From positions 216,371,559-216,435,558 of the forward strand of contig BTPG01000001.1 in assembly GCA_036245525.1 (NCBI GenBank): a stretch of DNA of 64,000 bases, given 5' to 3'. The notes under the pieces were generated by a model. That model was not told where the DNA came from. It was given only the letters and a program-made list of their open reading frames with translations, and made no database searches. This DNA is from Semisulcospira habei. Taxonomy: Eukaryota; Mollusca; Gastropoda; Semisulcospiridae. Positions 33,152-43,607 of this stretch are shown here, in pieces. The stretch's first letter is position 1. Each line of letters opens with the position of its first letter. Both the position numbers and the translations under genes were made by a program.

Positions 33152-33572
33152 TTAAGACCCACTACCGCCGTAAATGACTGTTCAAAGATACACTTCTGTA
33201 ACAGACGGTTACGAAACGCTACACACAGATGTAGTTATAGTTCATTTAGACACAGGAGAATCCAGTTCAGCACACATCGTCTTTATATCAAGCAACCTGA
33301 CAATGACTCCACTCCGTTCTAGAAATACAACGATATCAGTATGAGAAACAGCTAAAAATAGATTTACACGCTAAAGTAACGGCAGCGCAGAACTGATAAG
33401 CTAGTGCGATCACTCTTCTGCTTTTGGCGCAGAACTGATAAGCTAGTGCGATCACTCTTCTGCTTTTGCTGCGTGTCCAAACTGCTGTTAAAGTTCATTA
33501 GGTGTGACGACAAGGCGTAACAAACACAGATGGCGCTGAAGTCTTCAGATTTATGCGTAATGGTACTTTAAA
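33152..33572. mobile_element. Dispersed element M, copy 1
   Basis: Bounded by TTAA (GACCCACTACCGCCGTAAAT at the left, TGGTACTTTAA at the right). Other copies are at 37,662 and 56,727. This copy has an internal 45-bp direct duplication (GCAGAACTGATAAGCTAGTG, twice, 33,430-33,470 region). It ends 9 bp before a 48-bp minisatellite. Confidence 0.75.
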
Positions 33573-33580
33573 CTACTTTG

Positions 33581-33820
33581 CTCACGACGAATGTCGGCTA
33601 TAACAACTAACGAAGTTAGGTTCTCTGGCTCACGACGAATGTCGGCTATAACAACTAACGAAGTTAGGTTCTCTGGCTCACGACGAATGTCGGCTATAAC
33701 AACTAACGAAGTTAGGTTCTCTGGCTCACGACGAATGTCGGCTATAACAACTAACGAAGTTAGGTTCTCTGGCTCACGACGAATGTCGGCTATAACAACT
33801 AACGAAGTTAGGTTCTCTGG
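33581..33820. repeat. 48-bp minisatellite, exactly 5 units
   Basis: The unit starts CTCACGACGAATGTCGGCTA and ends GGTTCTCTGG; the five units are identical. The frame MSAITTNEVRFSGSRR repeats because 48 is divisible by 3; there is no other evidence for coding. Confidence 0.98.
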
Positions 33821-33960
33821 CGTTTGTTTTTTGTTGTTGGGTTTTTGTTTTTTTTTTCGAAGTTCAAGTCACTGTAGTTGATTGATGATACACACTACCA
33901 TTAACAAGAACTCGCAGCTTTACGTGGCATTGCTATGCGAGGTTAGTTGCCTTGGTATTT

Positions 33961-33963
<3 letters not shown>

Positions 33964-34021
<58 letters not shown>

Positions 34022-34120
34022 AGTGTGTCAGTGTGTGTGTGTGTGTGTGTGTGTGCGTGTGTGTGTCAGTGTGTGTACGTGTGAGTGTGTGTGTGTGTGT
34101 GTGTGTGCGTGTGTGTGTGT

Positions 34121-34184
<64 letters not shown>
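33964..34184. repeat. (GT)n microsatellite, interrupted
   Basis: GT runs with CAGTGTG and CGTGTG interruptions. Confidence 0.97.
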
Positions 34185-34186
<2 letters not shown>

Positions 34187-34370
34187 CTGGTGACTCGTAA
34201 GGCCAATGAACCTGCAGTACACAATAACCGCAGTAACAGGACACTACTCACAAGGCGGACTGCACCAGCCAGCACTGACAAAACTACTGACCAAACCCAC
34301 GCCTCTCTACAGACTTAGTTCTCTACAAATAGATTTAGTTCTGCTCAAAATATAAAATTACCGAGCACCG

Positions 34371-34440
34371 TCAGCAAGAGACCTAGATCCCCATGTGCCC
34401 CTGCCGCAGCAGCGGCAATGAAAATCTATGTCTCTTGCAG
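34371..34440. mobile_element. Family D hairpin, decayed centre
   Basis: CAGCAAGAGACCTAGATCCC faces AAAATCTATGTCTCTTGCAG. GAGAC is mirrored as GTCTC. The apex is GCCGCAGCAGCGGC. Confidence 0.75.
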
Positions 34441-34787
34441 ATGGGAAGATTTGTCTGCGAGACCTTTGCGGCCAACGACCTTATTCTGGTAATGTATTTC
34501 TGGTAACCGGCGTGGGTGGCTGTTCTATCTCACACCTAGTGCGCTTGGACTCTCGGAGGTGAATCTGCCCCGCCCAGCTGAAGGGTAGAGCTAGATTAGC
34601 TGTGGTCCTTTCCAGGCGCCCAGCGAGTCTAGTACCACGTTTGATCTGTCTCGGCAGACCCACCTCCCGCGACTTGTAAAGTGTGAGGGAAGATGGGCAC
34701 ATTCTGTGGTCCGTTTCTTTGGCTGCAGATGTAAAAAGGGACTTGAGAGGGGGAAGCGTAATCATAACAAGTCTATGTGCGGCAGCG

Positions 34788-34822
34788 GGGGGGGGGGGGG
34801 GGAGGGGGGGGGGGGGGGGGGC
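34788..34822. repeat. G-run
   Basis: Nearly pure G, a likely assembly or polymerase slippage site. Confidence 0.9.
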
Positions 34823-34980
34823 GGGCTCCAGGGGTCAGCCTCGCAAATGCTTTCGGTATTCACTGAGTCTCCCCCTCACTGGCAGTGCCGGACGCGAGTG
34901 GCGTTTTTGATGTACAAGTCTTAATTCAGCCGCACACAGAACAACCACGTCCAAGGGACAGGGACACAAGGGGGGCGTCC

Positions 34981-35034
34981 GCAAAAGGCATAGATCCTCA
35001 TGAGCCTCCGCATCATGAGGATCTATACCTCTGC
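34981..35034. mobile_element. Family D hairpin, shortened centre
   Basis: GGCATAGATCCTCATGAGCC and CATCATGAGGATCTATACC; the GC-rich apex is almost deleted. Confidence 0.8.
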
Positions 35035-35212
35035 AGTTGGATGGTGTTTAGTCACTCTTTGTCTTTAGCAAAGGGGCTAACCCTCTAGTGCATGCAGTCT
35101 CTGGTGCCCGGCCTTGACGTCAGTCCAAGGCGGCTTGCTGGCCTTTTTTTTTCTTCTTCTTCTTCTTCTTCTTCTTCTTCACAAGTCTATGTCAACATTA
35201 AAATTCAGAAGG

Positions 35213-35372
35213 TTAACCCATTCAGCCCTGACGCACTACAGCAGGAGATGGGTCGACCATGATAATTCAAGGGTAGTGCCAGATTAGCTTGGCGCCGACA
35301 ACAGGTGCATAGTCGTTAGATCATGACGCCTCCAAAATTTGGGAAATACGTGCGCCGGGCTGAATGAGTTAA
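35213..35372. mobile_element. Family A element, one hairpin arm deleted, TTAA at both ends
   Basis: TTAA (35,213-35,216), short arm (CCCATTCAGCCCTGACGCAC), core up to AGATTAGCTTGGCGCC, then a jump to the long arm (GACAACAGGTGCATAGTCG ... TTTGGGAAATACG) and GGGCTGAATGAG TTAA (35,369-35,372). A 67-bp array starts at the very next base. Confidence 0.85.
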
Positions 35373-36578
35373 TGTGAAGGCGTACGCGCCAGTCTGACTA
35401 TACACATAGCTCCCAGGCAATGGCGACATATTGAGTTAATGTGAAGGTGTACTACGCGCCAGTCTGACTATACACATAGCTCCCAGGCAATGGCGAGATA
35501 TTGAGTTAATGTGAAGGTGTACGCGCCAGTCTGACTATACATATAGCTCCCAGGCAATGGCGACATATTGAGTTAATGTGAAGGTGTACGCGCCAGTCTG
35601 ACTATACATATAGCTCCCAGGCAATGGCGACATATTGAGTTAATGTGAAGGTGTACGCGCCAGTCTGACTATACATATAGCTCCCAGGCAATGGCGAGAT
35701 ATTGAGTTAATGTGAAGGTGTACGCGCCAGTCTGACTATACACATAGCTCCCAGGCAATGGCGACATATTGAGTTAATGTGAAGGTGTACGCGCCAGTCT
35801 GACTATACATATAGCTCCCAGGCAGTGGCGACATATTGAGTTAATGTGAAGGTGTACGCGCCAGTCTGACTATACATATAGCTCCCAGGCAATGGCGACA
35901 TATTGAGTTAATGTGAAGGTGTACGCGCCAGTCTGACTATACATATAGCTCCCAGGCAATGGCGACATATTGAGTTAATGTGAAGGTGTACGCGCCAGTC
36001 TGACTATACACATAGCTCCCAGGCAATGGCGACATATTGAGTTAATGTGAAGGTGTACTACGCGCCAGTCTGACTATACATATAGCTCCCAGGCAATGGC
36101 GACATATTGAGTTAATGTGAAGGTGTACGCGCCAGTCTGACTATACATATAGCTCCCAGGCAATGGCGACATATTGAGTTAATGTGAAGGTGTACGCGCC
36201 AGTCTGACTATACATATAGCTCCCAGGCAATGGCGAGATATTGAGTTAATGTGAAGGTGTACGCGCCAGTCTGACTATACACATAGCTCCCAGGCAATGG
36301 CGACATATTGAGTTAATGTGAAGGTGTACGCGCCAGTCTGACTATACATATAGCTCCCAGGCAATGGCGACATATTGAGTTAATGTGAAGGTGTACGCGC
36401 CAGTCTGACTATACACATAGCTCCCAGGCAATGGCGACATATTGAGTTAATGTGAAGGTGTACGCGCCAGTCTGACTATACATATAGCTCCCAGGCAATG
36501 GCGAGATATTGAGTTAATGTGAAGGTGTACGCGCCAGTCTGACTATACATATAGCTCCCAGGCAATGGCGAGATATTG
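35373..36578. repeat. 67-bp minisatellite, about 18 units, abutting the family A end
   Basis: The unit starts TGTGAAGGTGTACGCGCCAG and ends GACATATTGAGTTAA. Variants: CATAT/CACAT, GCGACAT/GCGAGAT, and a 3-bp insertion in two units. Each unit ends GAGTTAA, the same seven bases as the family A terminus, so the first unit is joined through that string. Confidence 0.97.
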
Positions 36579-36660
36579 AAGCGACGATCTGCTCCACGTC
36601 GGGCTTCATCGCTGTAAATCTGCCCACACCACACTGGTTACCAAGCTTGTTTTGCCTCAG

Positions 36661-37084
36661 AAATAAATAAATAAACGAATAAATCAGCGCATTAAATCAG
36701 TAGGCGCTTTATCCCAATTGAATATCGGCTCAAAGCGCCGCCGCGAACTGAACCCAACAAGCACGCTCACGTGAATCACGCGCATTCCCTCACACACTGT
36801 ACATAAACACAGAACATTCACGTGGTGCTGAGGGCAAGCTGAAGCGAGCTACTGAAGTTTTGGATATTCAGATCGTTTATATTTGAAATTTGATTAAGTG
36901 GGCTGAAATTAATACCAAAGTCGTGTGGGAGGAAAGAGCCGGAGTAGCCGGAGAAAGAACCCCCGACGGTCCGCCCAAATTAGCGGCGACACTTACTAGA
37001 GGAGAAAAGTCTGACGCCGGAACCGGGTATCGAACCTCGCACCTCTAGCATTGGTGGCAGGCGCTTACTACCACTGTCTTACCT
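36661..37084 (-). mobile_element. tRNA-derived SINE, copy 2
   Basis: Reverse complement of 5,824-6,262 along its whole length. On the minus strand the head has an A-box-like region (AGTGGTAGTAAGCGCC) and a good B box (GGTTCGATACCC at about 37,024-37,036). The tail on the left is AAATAAATAAATAA. The better preserved B box makes this the cleaner copy. Confidence 0.85.
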
Positions 37085-37326
37085 GTAAGACATACTACCC
37101 TTCTTTTCCCAATCTGTGTGTAGACACGTGCATCACAGTTGTTTGGGCTTTCTTACTGCCCAGTGTCCTTACCTGGGAAACTCCCCTATGTACAAAGGAA
37201 ACGAACAGCAGAAAAGTCTTTTATCAAGTTGTATGACAGTCAAACGTCATCAGTGACGTAAGCCTTTTTGCTACGTCATTATTGTAAGACGTGATCAGAC
37301 CATTTATGACAAGATATTGCACATCA

Positions 37327-37544
37327 TTAACTCATTCAGTCCGACGGCCGTATTTCCCAAATTTTGGAGGCGTCATCTAATGACTATGCACCAGTTGCAG
37401 GAGATGGATCGATCGTGATCATTCAAGGGTAGTGCCAGACTAGCTTGGCACCGACAGGCGCCAAGCTAATCTGGCACTACCCTTGAATGATCACGATCGA
37501 TCCATCTCCTGCTGCAGCCGTGCGTTAGGGCTGAATGGGCTTAA
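37327..37544. mobile_element. Family A foldback element, TTAA at both ends
   Basis: TTAA (37,327-37,330) CTCATTCAGTCCGACGGCCG, long arm, hairpin, short arm, GGGCTGAATGGGC then TTAA (37,541-37,544). Arms 37,399-37,452 and 37,457-37,512. Three private changes (GATCGTGATC for GACCATGATA) occur identically in both arms. Confidence 0.9.
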
Positions 37545-37661
37545 TCCCGTGTTGTCTGGAGCAAGGGTGACCTCTTTTCCCATCTGCTGTAGATTACATG
37601 TTATCAAAATCAACAAAACTTTACCTGAGAGCCTCTGCTGGGAAAATAGTGGTTTAGCTCA

Positions 37662-38015
37662 TTGAAGGCCCCACAACCGCCGTAACTATTAAAAGATGCA
37701 CTTCAGCAACAGAAACGCTACACATAGGTCTAGCTATGGTTCATTCAGACACAGGAGAAGCCAGTTCAGCGCACGTCGTCTTTATCTCACGTACGACTCT
37801 GCTCCGTTCTATAAATACAACGCAATCAGTGCGAGAAACAGCTAAAAATAGATTGACCCGCTAACGGCTGGGCAGAATAAATAAGTGCGATCACGCGTGT
37901 GCTTTTGCTGCGTGTCCCAGCTGATGTTTAAGTTCATTAGGTGTGTCGACAAGACATAACACACACAACTGGTGCTGAACTGTGTCTTCAAATGTACGCG
38001 TCGTGGTACCTTTAA
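37662..38015. mobile_element. Dispersed element M, copy 2
   Basis: Starts TTGAAGGCCCCACAACCGCC and ends GTGGTACCTTTAA. Aligned landmarks with the other copies: AAACGCTACACA, GTTCATT.AGACACAGGA, TACGACTCTGCTCCGTTCTA, GAGAAACAGCTAAAAATAGA, AGTTCATTAGGTGTG. Confidence 0.75.
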
Positions 38016-38105
38016 GACATGCTATTATCCTGTGCACTGTGTTAACATCCATCTCTCAAGAGAGACTGCAGACGGTCCGTTCATGGGAGCGGTACGTGAA
38101 ACCAG

Positions 38106-38330
38106 GGAGACATTTAGTTATTTGGGGTTTAACGCCGAGCAGGCGACTAAGGCCATCTCACAGTGGCGACCAGGGAGACGGGTACAGCCATTGCCTAACG
38201 AGTGCAGCGTGAACACTGACCACTTCAGGCTAACTGCAGGTGTTCGACTGTGTTTTACCAGGACCTTTCATCAGACATCTCTGTACAGAACAAGCCAACC
38301 TGTCTGCCCTGGATCAACTAATCCCTTGGT
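38106..38330 (+). mobile_element. SINE-like repeat with the GGGTTTAACGCCGAGCAGG motif
   Basis: Starts TTTAGTTATTTGGGGTTTAA. The body landmarks GAACACTGACCACTTCAGGC and TTTTACCAGGACCTTTCATC correspond to AACACTGATCAGTTCAGGCG and TTTACCAGGACCTTTCAACG in 40,561-40,870, which keeps a tRNA-like head on the minus strand. If homologous, this copy lacks that head. Confidence 0.65.
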
Positions 38331-38504
38331 AGGCACTCACTCCAGTCAGAGATGTAGCGACCATAAATTATTGTTCAGGGTCAGGGCCAGCCCAAAAACA
38401 GGTTAAAAAAAATTTAAAAAAAAAGAAACTACGCTTCTTTCGACGCTGACAGTGGGTAAACCCTTCTCATCCTGATACACTACTGCAGGAATTTAATTTG
38501 ATTA

Positions 38505-38625
38505 TGATAGTTCAAGGGTGGTGTCAGAAGGCTAGTCAGTCAGTGCACACGCGAAAACCGTAACCGAAGTGATGTAGCTATTCTGGCACCACCCTTGAAC
38601 TAAAATGGTTGATCTATCTCCTAAT
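38505..38625. mobile_element. Foldback hairpin (C-like) with a foreign loop
   Basis: GATAGTTCAAGGGTGGTGTC faces CTATTCTGGCACCACCCTTG, but the loop holds about 46 unrelated bases (GCTAGTCAGTCAGTGCACAC ... GAAGTGATGTA). The reverse complement of most of that loop recurs at about 38,925-38,975 (CTTCGGTTGC...GCGTGTGCACTGACTAGC). Confidence 0.7.
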
Positions 38626-39160
38626 CTGTAATGTAGCGGCCTTCACAGGGCAATAAGCAGATTTTTTTTTTTAATCGTTAGGAGGATGGGTCCAAAGCCA
38701 GCCTGGGCAAACATGTGACTGATATCGCGGCATGTGTGCCACTCCGGGGTTATGATTCACTATTTTCACCGTGACAAGTTTTTACCTACGTCTGATTGCC
38801 AAACATGGTCTAATTTAGCTTGTCTTTTTGGAATTTTATGATCGATATGAAATAATTACAAAAAGATGTTGAAATTAACCGCTGTCAGGGGGAAAAGGCG
38901 TAACACTAACGCTAGACTTGGACTACATGGCTTCGGTTGCTGTTTTTATCGCGTGTGCACTGACTAGCTTTTTACTGTAATCCCTGGCGTCTGACACAGG
39001 CACGGATTCTTAGCAGCCTTTGCGGATGGTGGGTCTGATGAGAATGTATCCTCTTTGGTAAGGATTTGCCCGTATGTCAATCCTTACACGAAGTCAAACT
39101 GCGACTAAACTCGAGAGATTTATCTCTATGTCATAACGGTCCCCGCGTAACATTTGTGTA

Positions 39161-39224
39161 CAAGAGGCATAGATTCTCATGAGCCCCTGCATTCGCAGGG
39201 GCACATGAGAATCTATGCCTCTTG
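39161..39224. mobile_element. Family D foldback hairpin
   Basis: CAAGAGGCATAGATTCTCAT faces ATGAGAATCTATGCCTCTTG around GCATTCGC. ATTCTC and CCCTGC variants are mirrored; one position (GGCACATG) is not. Confidence 0.9.
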
Positions 39225-39412
39225 GGTGTCCGCAGACTGAGTTTACTTCTCGCTGCTCGGGCGGAGTAAGATATGTCGGGTTTAGCGCGAAAGTGTTGGC
39301 GGCCTGCACTACAGGCCGTTCACCTCCCTGGCTAAAAACAAGCACCCCGCGGGGAGTGGCCCGGGCACATTACTGATGTGCATACTCAAAATGATGTTTG
39401 TGTTTGTTTGTG

Positions 39413-39630
39413 TGGGGGAGGGGGAGGGGGGAGGGGGGGAGTTGGAGCGTGAGAGGGTTGGAGGTCGGGTTTGGGGATGTTTGGAGTCGGGGTGATGGGG
39501 GAGAGGGTGGAGAACGATGGTATTCACCCGAAAGGTATTCACTGATATTACTGCCTATAGGGGAAGGGGAGGATGGGGGCTGGGGTGGGGGTGGAGGGGG
39601 GGGGGGGGGGCGAGGGGGGGGGGAGGTAGC
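39413..39630. repeat. G-rich low complexity
   Basis: GGGGGA/GGGGT runs in two blocks (39,413-39,445 and 39,556-39,628). Gly-rich frames are artefacts. Confidence 0.85.
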
Positions 39631-40560
39631 GGGGTCGTAGGTAAAAAAGCGTTAGTATTGTGTGTGCATTTCCACCCTGTGCCTTGGCCTTTCCGCAGTC
39701 TCAAGTTCAGTCATGTGTGACATGTATTTTATTTGCTGTTGCTATTGTCATTTGGTTCTTGTTGTTGATGTAATAATTTGGTTGGTGTTGTGCGTGTGTG
39801 TGTATGTGCGTGTGCGTGCGTGCGTGCGTGCGTGTGGCCATGACCTAGCTACGGTCACGTGTCAGTACATGACGGAGAGGTCATGACCCAGCACCTCAGG
39901 CTCAGCAGTGTACAGTGACACAGTCGACCTCCACTGACACAACTTGACACCGGCGGTTCTTTGTCTGCAGTGACTGTGACATTTGTGGTGTTGCTGTGTC
40001 GATTGACGGGCCATAATGTTTAATGTTTTCCGCCGTTACAATAACACTGATTTAGGGGGAATCGTGTGACTCGTTTTATTGCAAAGTCTTTAACCTATTA
40101 CCTGCCGGCTACTGCCGACGAACCGCTCGGTGCTCGACTGGGTCAGACGAGTAGTTGCCAAACGCTAACAAATCGCGAGCTTAGTGGCTGGTGCAGGACT
40201 AAGCTTGCTCAAGCAACTGGCCCTTTAAGGATCTTTCTTGTCGGACTGAATGAGCGTACTTCGCGTTTTCCTTGTGACTAATGCAAGCATCAAGATTGAA
40301 TCTTCTTGGCCTGCAATGTATTTTGAGAAGGAAAGTATATAAAGCAAATTCATGAATATTAATTTGTTTGTTGTACAACTGATAATTATATCAATAAATG
40401 TTAAAGAAGGGAAAACATTCAACTATACAGCTTGTAAGATACTTTTTTTTTAAATTTAATTTTCATGATTTGTTCACATTTCTACCAGTACGATAACCTT
40501 AGTTTGTCAGGACTTGACACCATACTGTCTACAGTTCAGTGTTTTGAACTTCTGTGAACT
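39631..40560. other. No gene seen
   Basis: A short GT/GCGT run at 39,788-39,835, otherwise ordinary sequence. No repeated element was recognised. Confidence 0.5.
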
Positions 40561-40870
40561 GGCTGGTTAGTTCCGGGTTTAACGTCCACGGCACCAAAGT
40601 GATAATGGACGGGCGGGCTATGGGGGGCAGGGAAATCTATTGCCTATGTATGGAGTACCACCTCAACACTGATCAGTTCAGGCGCACTGCAAATGTGCCA
40701 CTTTGATTTACCAGGACCTTTCAACGGACATGCTATGGAACAACTGAGCCCGTCTTTTTTCCCTGGATTGCGAGCCCAGCTACCGGGGCCGGGACGGGGA
40801 CTCGAACCCACGACCCGGCGATTCCCTTCGCTCTCTTGCTCCGACGCTTAACTGCCTGAGCTGTTTCGGA
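40561..40870 (-). mobile_element. tRNA-derived SINE, minus strand
   Basis: On the minus strand the right end reads AGCTCAGGCAGTTAAGCGTC (A-box region) and then GGTCGTGGGTTCGAGTCCCC, with a consensus-like B box GGTTCGAGTCC at about 40,795-40,812. The body shares landmarks with 38,106-38,330. The other end reads ACGTTAAACCCGGAACTAAC. Pol III promoter boxes joined to an unrelated body indicate a SINE. Confidence 0.8.
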
Positions 40871-41044
40871 CTCTTGATTCTTCTGAACTGTTACTGAACT
40901 GGTTTTATGGTTCTGGATAATTGAGTGTCTCCATAAAAAAGGTCTAAATGTTCTTCACTGAACAGGTGTGAAATTTAAAATAACCGTCAGTTTTGCTTGT
41001 TTGTTTAGTTTTTGTTTTCGAAGAAGAAAAACAGCAGCAGCTGC

Positions 41045-41107
<63 letters not shown>
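41045..41107. repeat. (AAT)n microsatellite
   Basis: About 21 units preceded by CAGCAGCAGCTG. Confidence 0.97.
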
Positions 41108-41189
41108 TTCAAACTTTCCCGGACTGACGCCACAGTGATCCCGGGTCGTACGGCGACATGACGCAACATTTAACCACGGGTAGATCTGC

Positions 41190-41275
41190 TGTATACGTGT
41201 ACGCCAAAAACTGACCATGGGTCGAATTGGGGCGTGGGTCATTTTGGCGTAGCGGGTCATTATTGCGTGTCAGTC
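41190..41275. repeat. ACGCCAAA/TTTGGCGT inverted motif cluster
   Basis: GTACGCCAAAAACTGACC, then GGGTCATTTTGGCGTAGCGG. The same alternating theme occurs at 42,806-42,879 and 50,280-50,640. Confidence 0.5.
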
Positions 41276-41340
41276 CTTGACACCGGCACTAGCAGATGAA
41301 AAGATCGGACGAGTCTCAGCCGGCGCCGGTCAGCGAGTTC

Positions 41341-41690
41341 GTCATTTCCCTGATCCCCCCGGGACCGCCAGCACTGAGGAATGTGGGTCATTTCCCTGAT
41401 CCCCCCCGGGACCGCCAGCACTGAGGAATGTGGGTCATTTCCCTGATCCCCCGGGACCGCCAGCACTGAGGAATGTGGGTCATTTCCTTGATCCCCCCGG
41501 GACCGCCAGCACTGAGGAATGTGGGTCATTTCCCTGATCCCCCCGGGACCGCCAGCACTGAGGAATGTGGGTCATTCCCCTGATCCCCCCGGGACCGCCA
41601 GCACTGAGGAATGTGGGTCATTCCCCTGATCCCCCCGGGACCGCCAGCACTGAGGAATGTGGGTCATTCCCCTGATCCCCCACTGAGCAA
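41341..41690. repeat. 46-bp minisatellite, about 7 units
   Basis: The unit contains GGGACCGCCAGCACTGAGGA and ATGTGGGTCATTTCCCTGAT. Length varies through the C-run (4-8 C). Retroposon R copy 2 inserted at its right edge. Confidence 0.95.
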
Positions 41691-41703
41691 TGTGGGTCAG
41701 CCT

Positions 41704-42078
41704 ACCCCACCCGGGTCTGCCCTGGGGGACTTGGGTGGGGTTAGGTATTTTTTAGTTCCCAGGGTCACCCTGGTCAGCCCCACAGGGTGGGTTTTTCTCT
41801 CTATTCTGGGGCATTTGTTTCTGTCTACCCTTTGTCCATTCACCTGTATTTGCCTTTTTAAAACTCTCCCTACTGTCTGCACTGCCTGTAGCTCTTGATA
41901 TTGGATGTGTGTTGCTAAATGGTCTTAGCTTTATTTAGACCCCATGTGTTAGGTTTATTTAATGTATTTGACCGGCTGGCGACATACATTCAATGTTCTG
42001 TTTATTGTTTTTCACAAGCAGTGCAGGCACGTCCTGAGAAAGCCTTGTTGCTGTCGGGACGTTAAGCAATGTACAATG
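41704..42078 (+). mobile_element. Dispersed retroposon R, copy 2, with 15-bp target duplications
   Basis: AATGTGGGTCAGCCT occurs at 41,689-41,703 and 42,079-42,093, directly flanking the element. It starts ACCCCACCCGGGTCTGCCCT and ends ATGTACAATG. It matches 2,276-2,646 closely throughout. A 15-bp duplication and the lack of inverted ends indicate target-primed reverse transcription by another element's machinery. Confidence 0.9.
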
Positions 42079-42097
42079 AATGTGGGTCAGCCTGATC

Positions 42098-42163
42098 GCA
42101 AGAGGCGTGCGTTATCTTCAGCCGCCTCAGTTGCATGGGCCCATTATAATCTATGCCTCTTCC
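42098..42163. mobile_element. Family D hairpin, decayed
   Basis: GCAAGAGGCGTGCGTTATCT against ATAATCTATGCCTCTTCC. It begins 5 bp after the target duplication of retroposon R. Confidence 0.55.
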
Positions 42164-42384
42164 AGCAACAACAACAACAACAACCATAGAATTGATGCCG
42201 CCTGCAGATGTCAGCACTGGTCACCTCGTCCTACAACTCCTCTGGGACCGCGGCTGGCCGTCCGCGCTAGTACGCCAGCTCAGCATTGCTACTAGCGGGA
42301 CTAACGGCGCCACGCGACTCTCAGCCGGCCAGCGCGTGCAGGTCAGTTTGACCCGGAGCGGCGCGTGAGGGCAGTGAGGACGGG

Positions 42385-42470
42385 GCGGGGGGGGGGGGGG
42401 GAGGGGGTGGGGGTGGGGGGGTGAGACGAGGGGTGGGGGAGGGGTGTGGTGTGAGAGGAGGTGGGGGTTG
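42385..42470. repeat. G-rich low complexity
   Basis: GGGGTGGGGG-type runs with GAGG interruptions. Confidence 0.85.
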
Positions 42471-42805
42471 GGGTTGTAATCGGATTAACGATACAACTTG
42501 AGCTGGCTCGGACGCCTGACCGGCGGTCAGTTTTGTCTGGCTCCGTCTGCTCATCAGAATAGCGCGAGGGCGCTCGTTAACAAGTGTTACAGAGCGCTAA
42601 GGTTCTGGAAACAGCCAAAGGTCTGATGAGAATAGCGCGATAGCAGTCACTGGCAGACGTAAAGAACGCTAAGGACGGGGTTCATTGATCTGGCAATGGT
42701 CAAACTGACTGAACGGTCGTAGGGCCGGAGAATGTCGTGGAAGTAAACACTAGCAACTGTTACTTAGCGCTTAGCTGGTGCGCGTGCCAGTGCAACTGTA
42801 AAATA

Positions 42806-42879
42806 ACTCTCACGCTTGCTCGCCCCGGAGTCACTTTGGCGTACGCCAATTTGACTCCGGGGCGAGCTAGCGTGAGAAT
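42806..42879. repeat. Palindrome with 37-bp arms and no loop
   Basis: ACTCTCACG..TTGCTCGCCCCG then GAGTCACTTTGGCGT at 42,806-42,842 face ACGCCAATTTGACTC and CGGGGCGAGCTAGCGTGAGAAT. A few positions differ (CTT/TAG, AGTCAC/TTTGAC). Confidence 0.85.
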
Positions 42880-42985
42880 GATGGTTGTGTCAGTTCCATC
42901 AGTGACTACAGAATGCCCCGAGTGACAACATGATGGTTTGTGTCAGTTCCATCAGTGACTACAGAATGCCCCCGAGGGGTGACAA
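42879..42985. repeat. Tandem duplication, ~51 bp twice
   Basis: GTGTCAGTTCCATCAGTGAC and TACAGAATGCCCC occur twice, starting at 42,887 and 42,939, immediately next to the palindrome. Confidence 0.9.
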
Positions 42986-43607
42986 CCTACATGCGCATGG
43001 CAAACTCGCTGTGACGCCGGTGATTTCCGCATTGACGCTCTGTCGGGGGGTCAGCTCTAGCGCCTCACACCGGCTGACACGATATTATCGATCCCAGTTC
43101 GTCTGGCCATCGCCCTGGCCGCCATTTTGGGCTGACCTCTTTCAGTGTCAACTCAGTGGGCCAGAAGCCTTCAGTACTAGGACGTCGACCTGCTCCACTA
43201 TTTGTCTGGTCGCGCCGGATGATGACAGCTTGACTGAACCTGCAGTAAAACTCAGTGCTGCCGCGCGCCATTAACCGGGTTGCGTTTCTGAAACAAGAAC
43301 ACACTGACCGACATTGGCGTGAAGACTGAACACAGATATAAATGGGACCAGGGACAGGCATAAGGAACACGTGACACGAGAGACATACATCCTGATTCCC
43401 CACGCCGCCGGCAGTGTCAGCAAGTACGGCCCGTTCAACAACCTCACGGATGGGACACAGCCTGAAACCAAACGACCGAGAGGGAGGGGGGGGGGGGGGC
43501 TGGGGGCGGGGGCCGGGGGGGGGGGGGTTACATATAGGAACTGAGCTTAGGAGATACATGGTGATGGAACTTGGCGGGATAAGGGAGGGCGGGGGGAGGG
43601 GGAGGGG
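42986..43607. other. No gene seen; G-runs at 43,480-43,530
   Basis: A 164-residue minus-strand frame here is driven by poly-G/poly-C ends and has no domain signature. Confidence 0.5.

Noticed and set aside
33591..33881. Protein with 16-residue repeats
   Set aside because: Five identical 48-bp units; open only because 48 is a multiple of three. No second evidence of coding.
34560..34640. Possible degenerate family A hairpin (AAGGGTAGAGCTAGATTAGC)
   Set aside because: Similarity covers about 20 bp on one side and the mirror (GAGTCTAGTACCACG) is too weak to call.
43065..43559. 164-residue minus-strand frame
   Set aside because: Starts in poly-C/G-run sequence; remaining part lacks any domain pattern.
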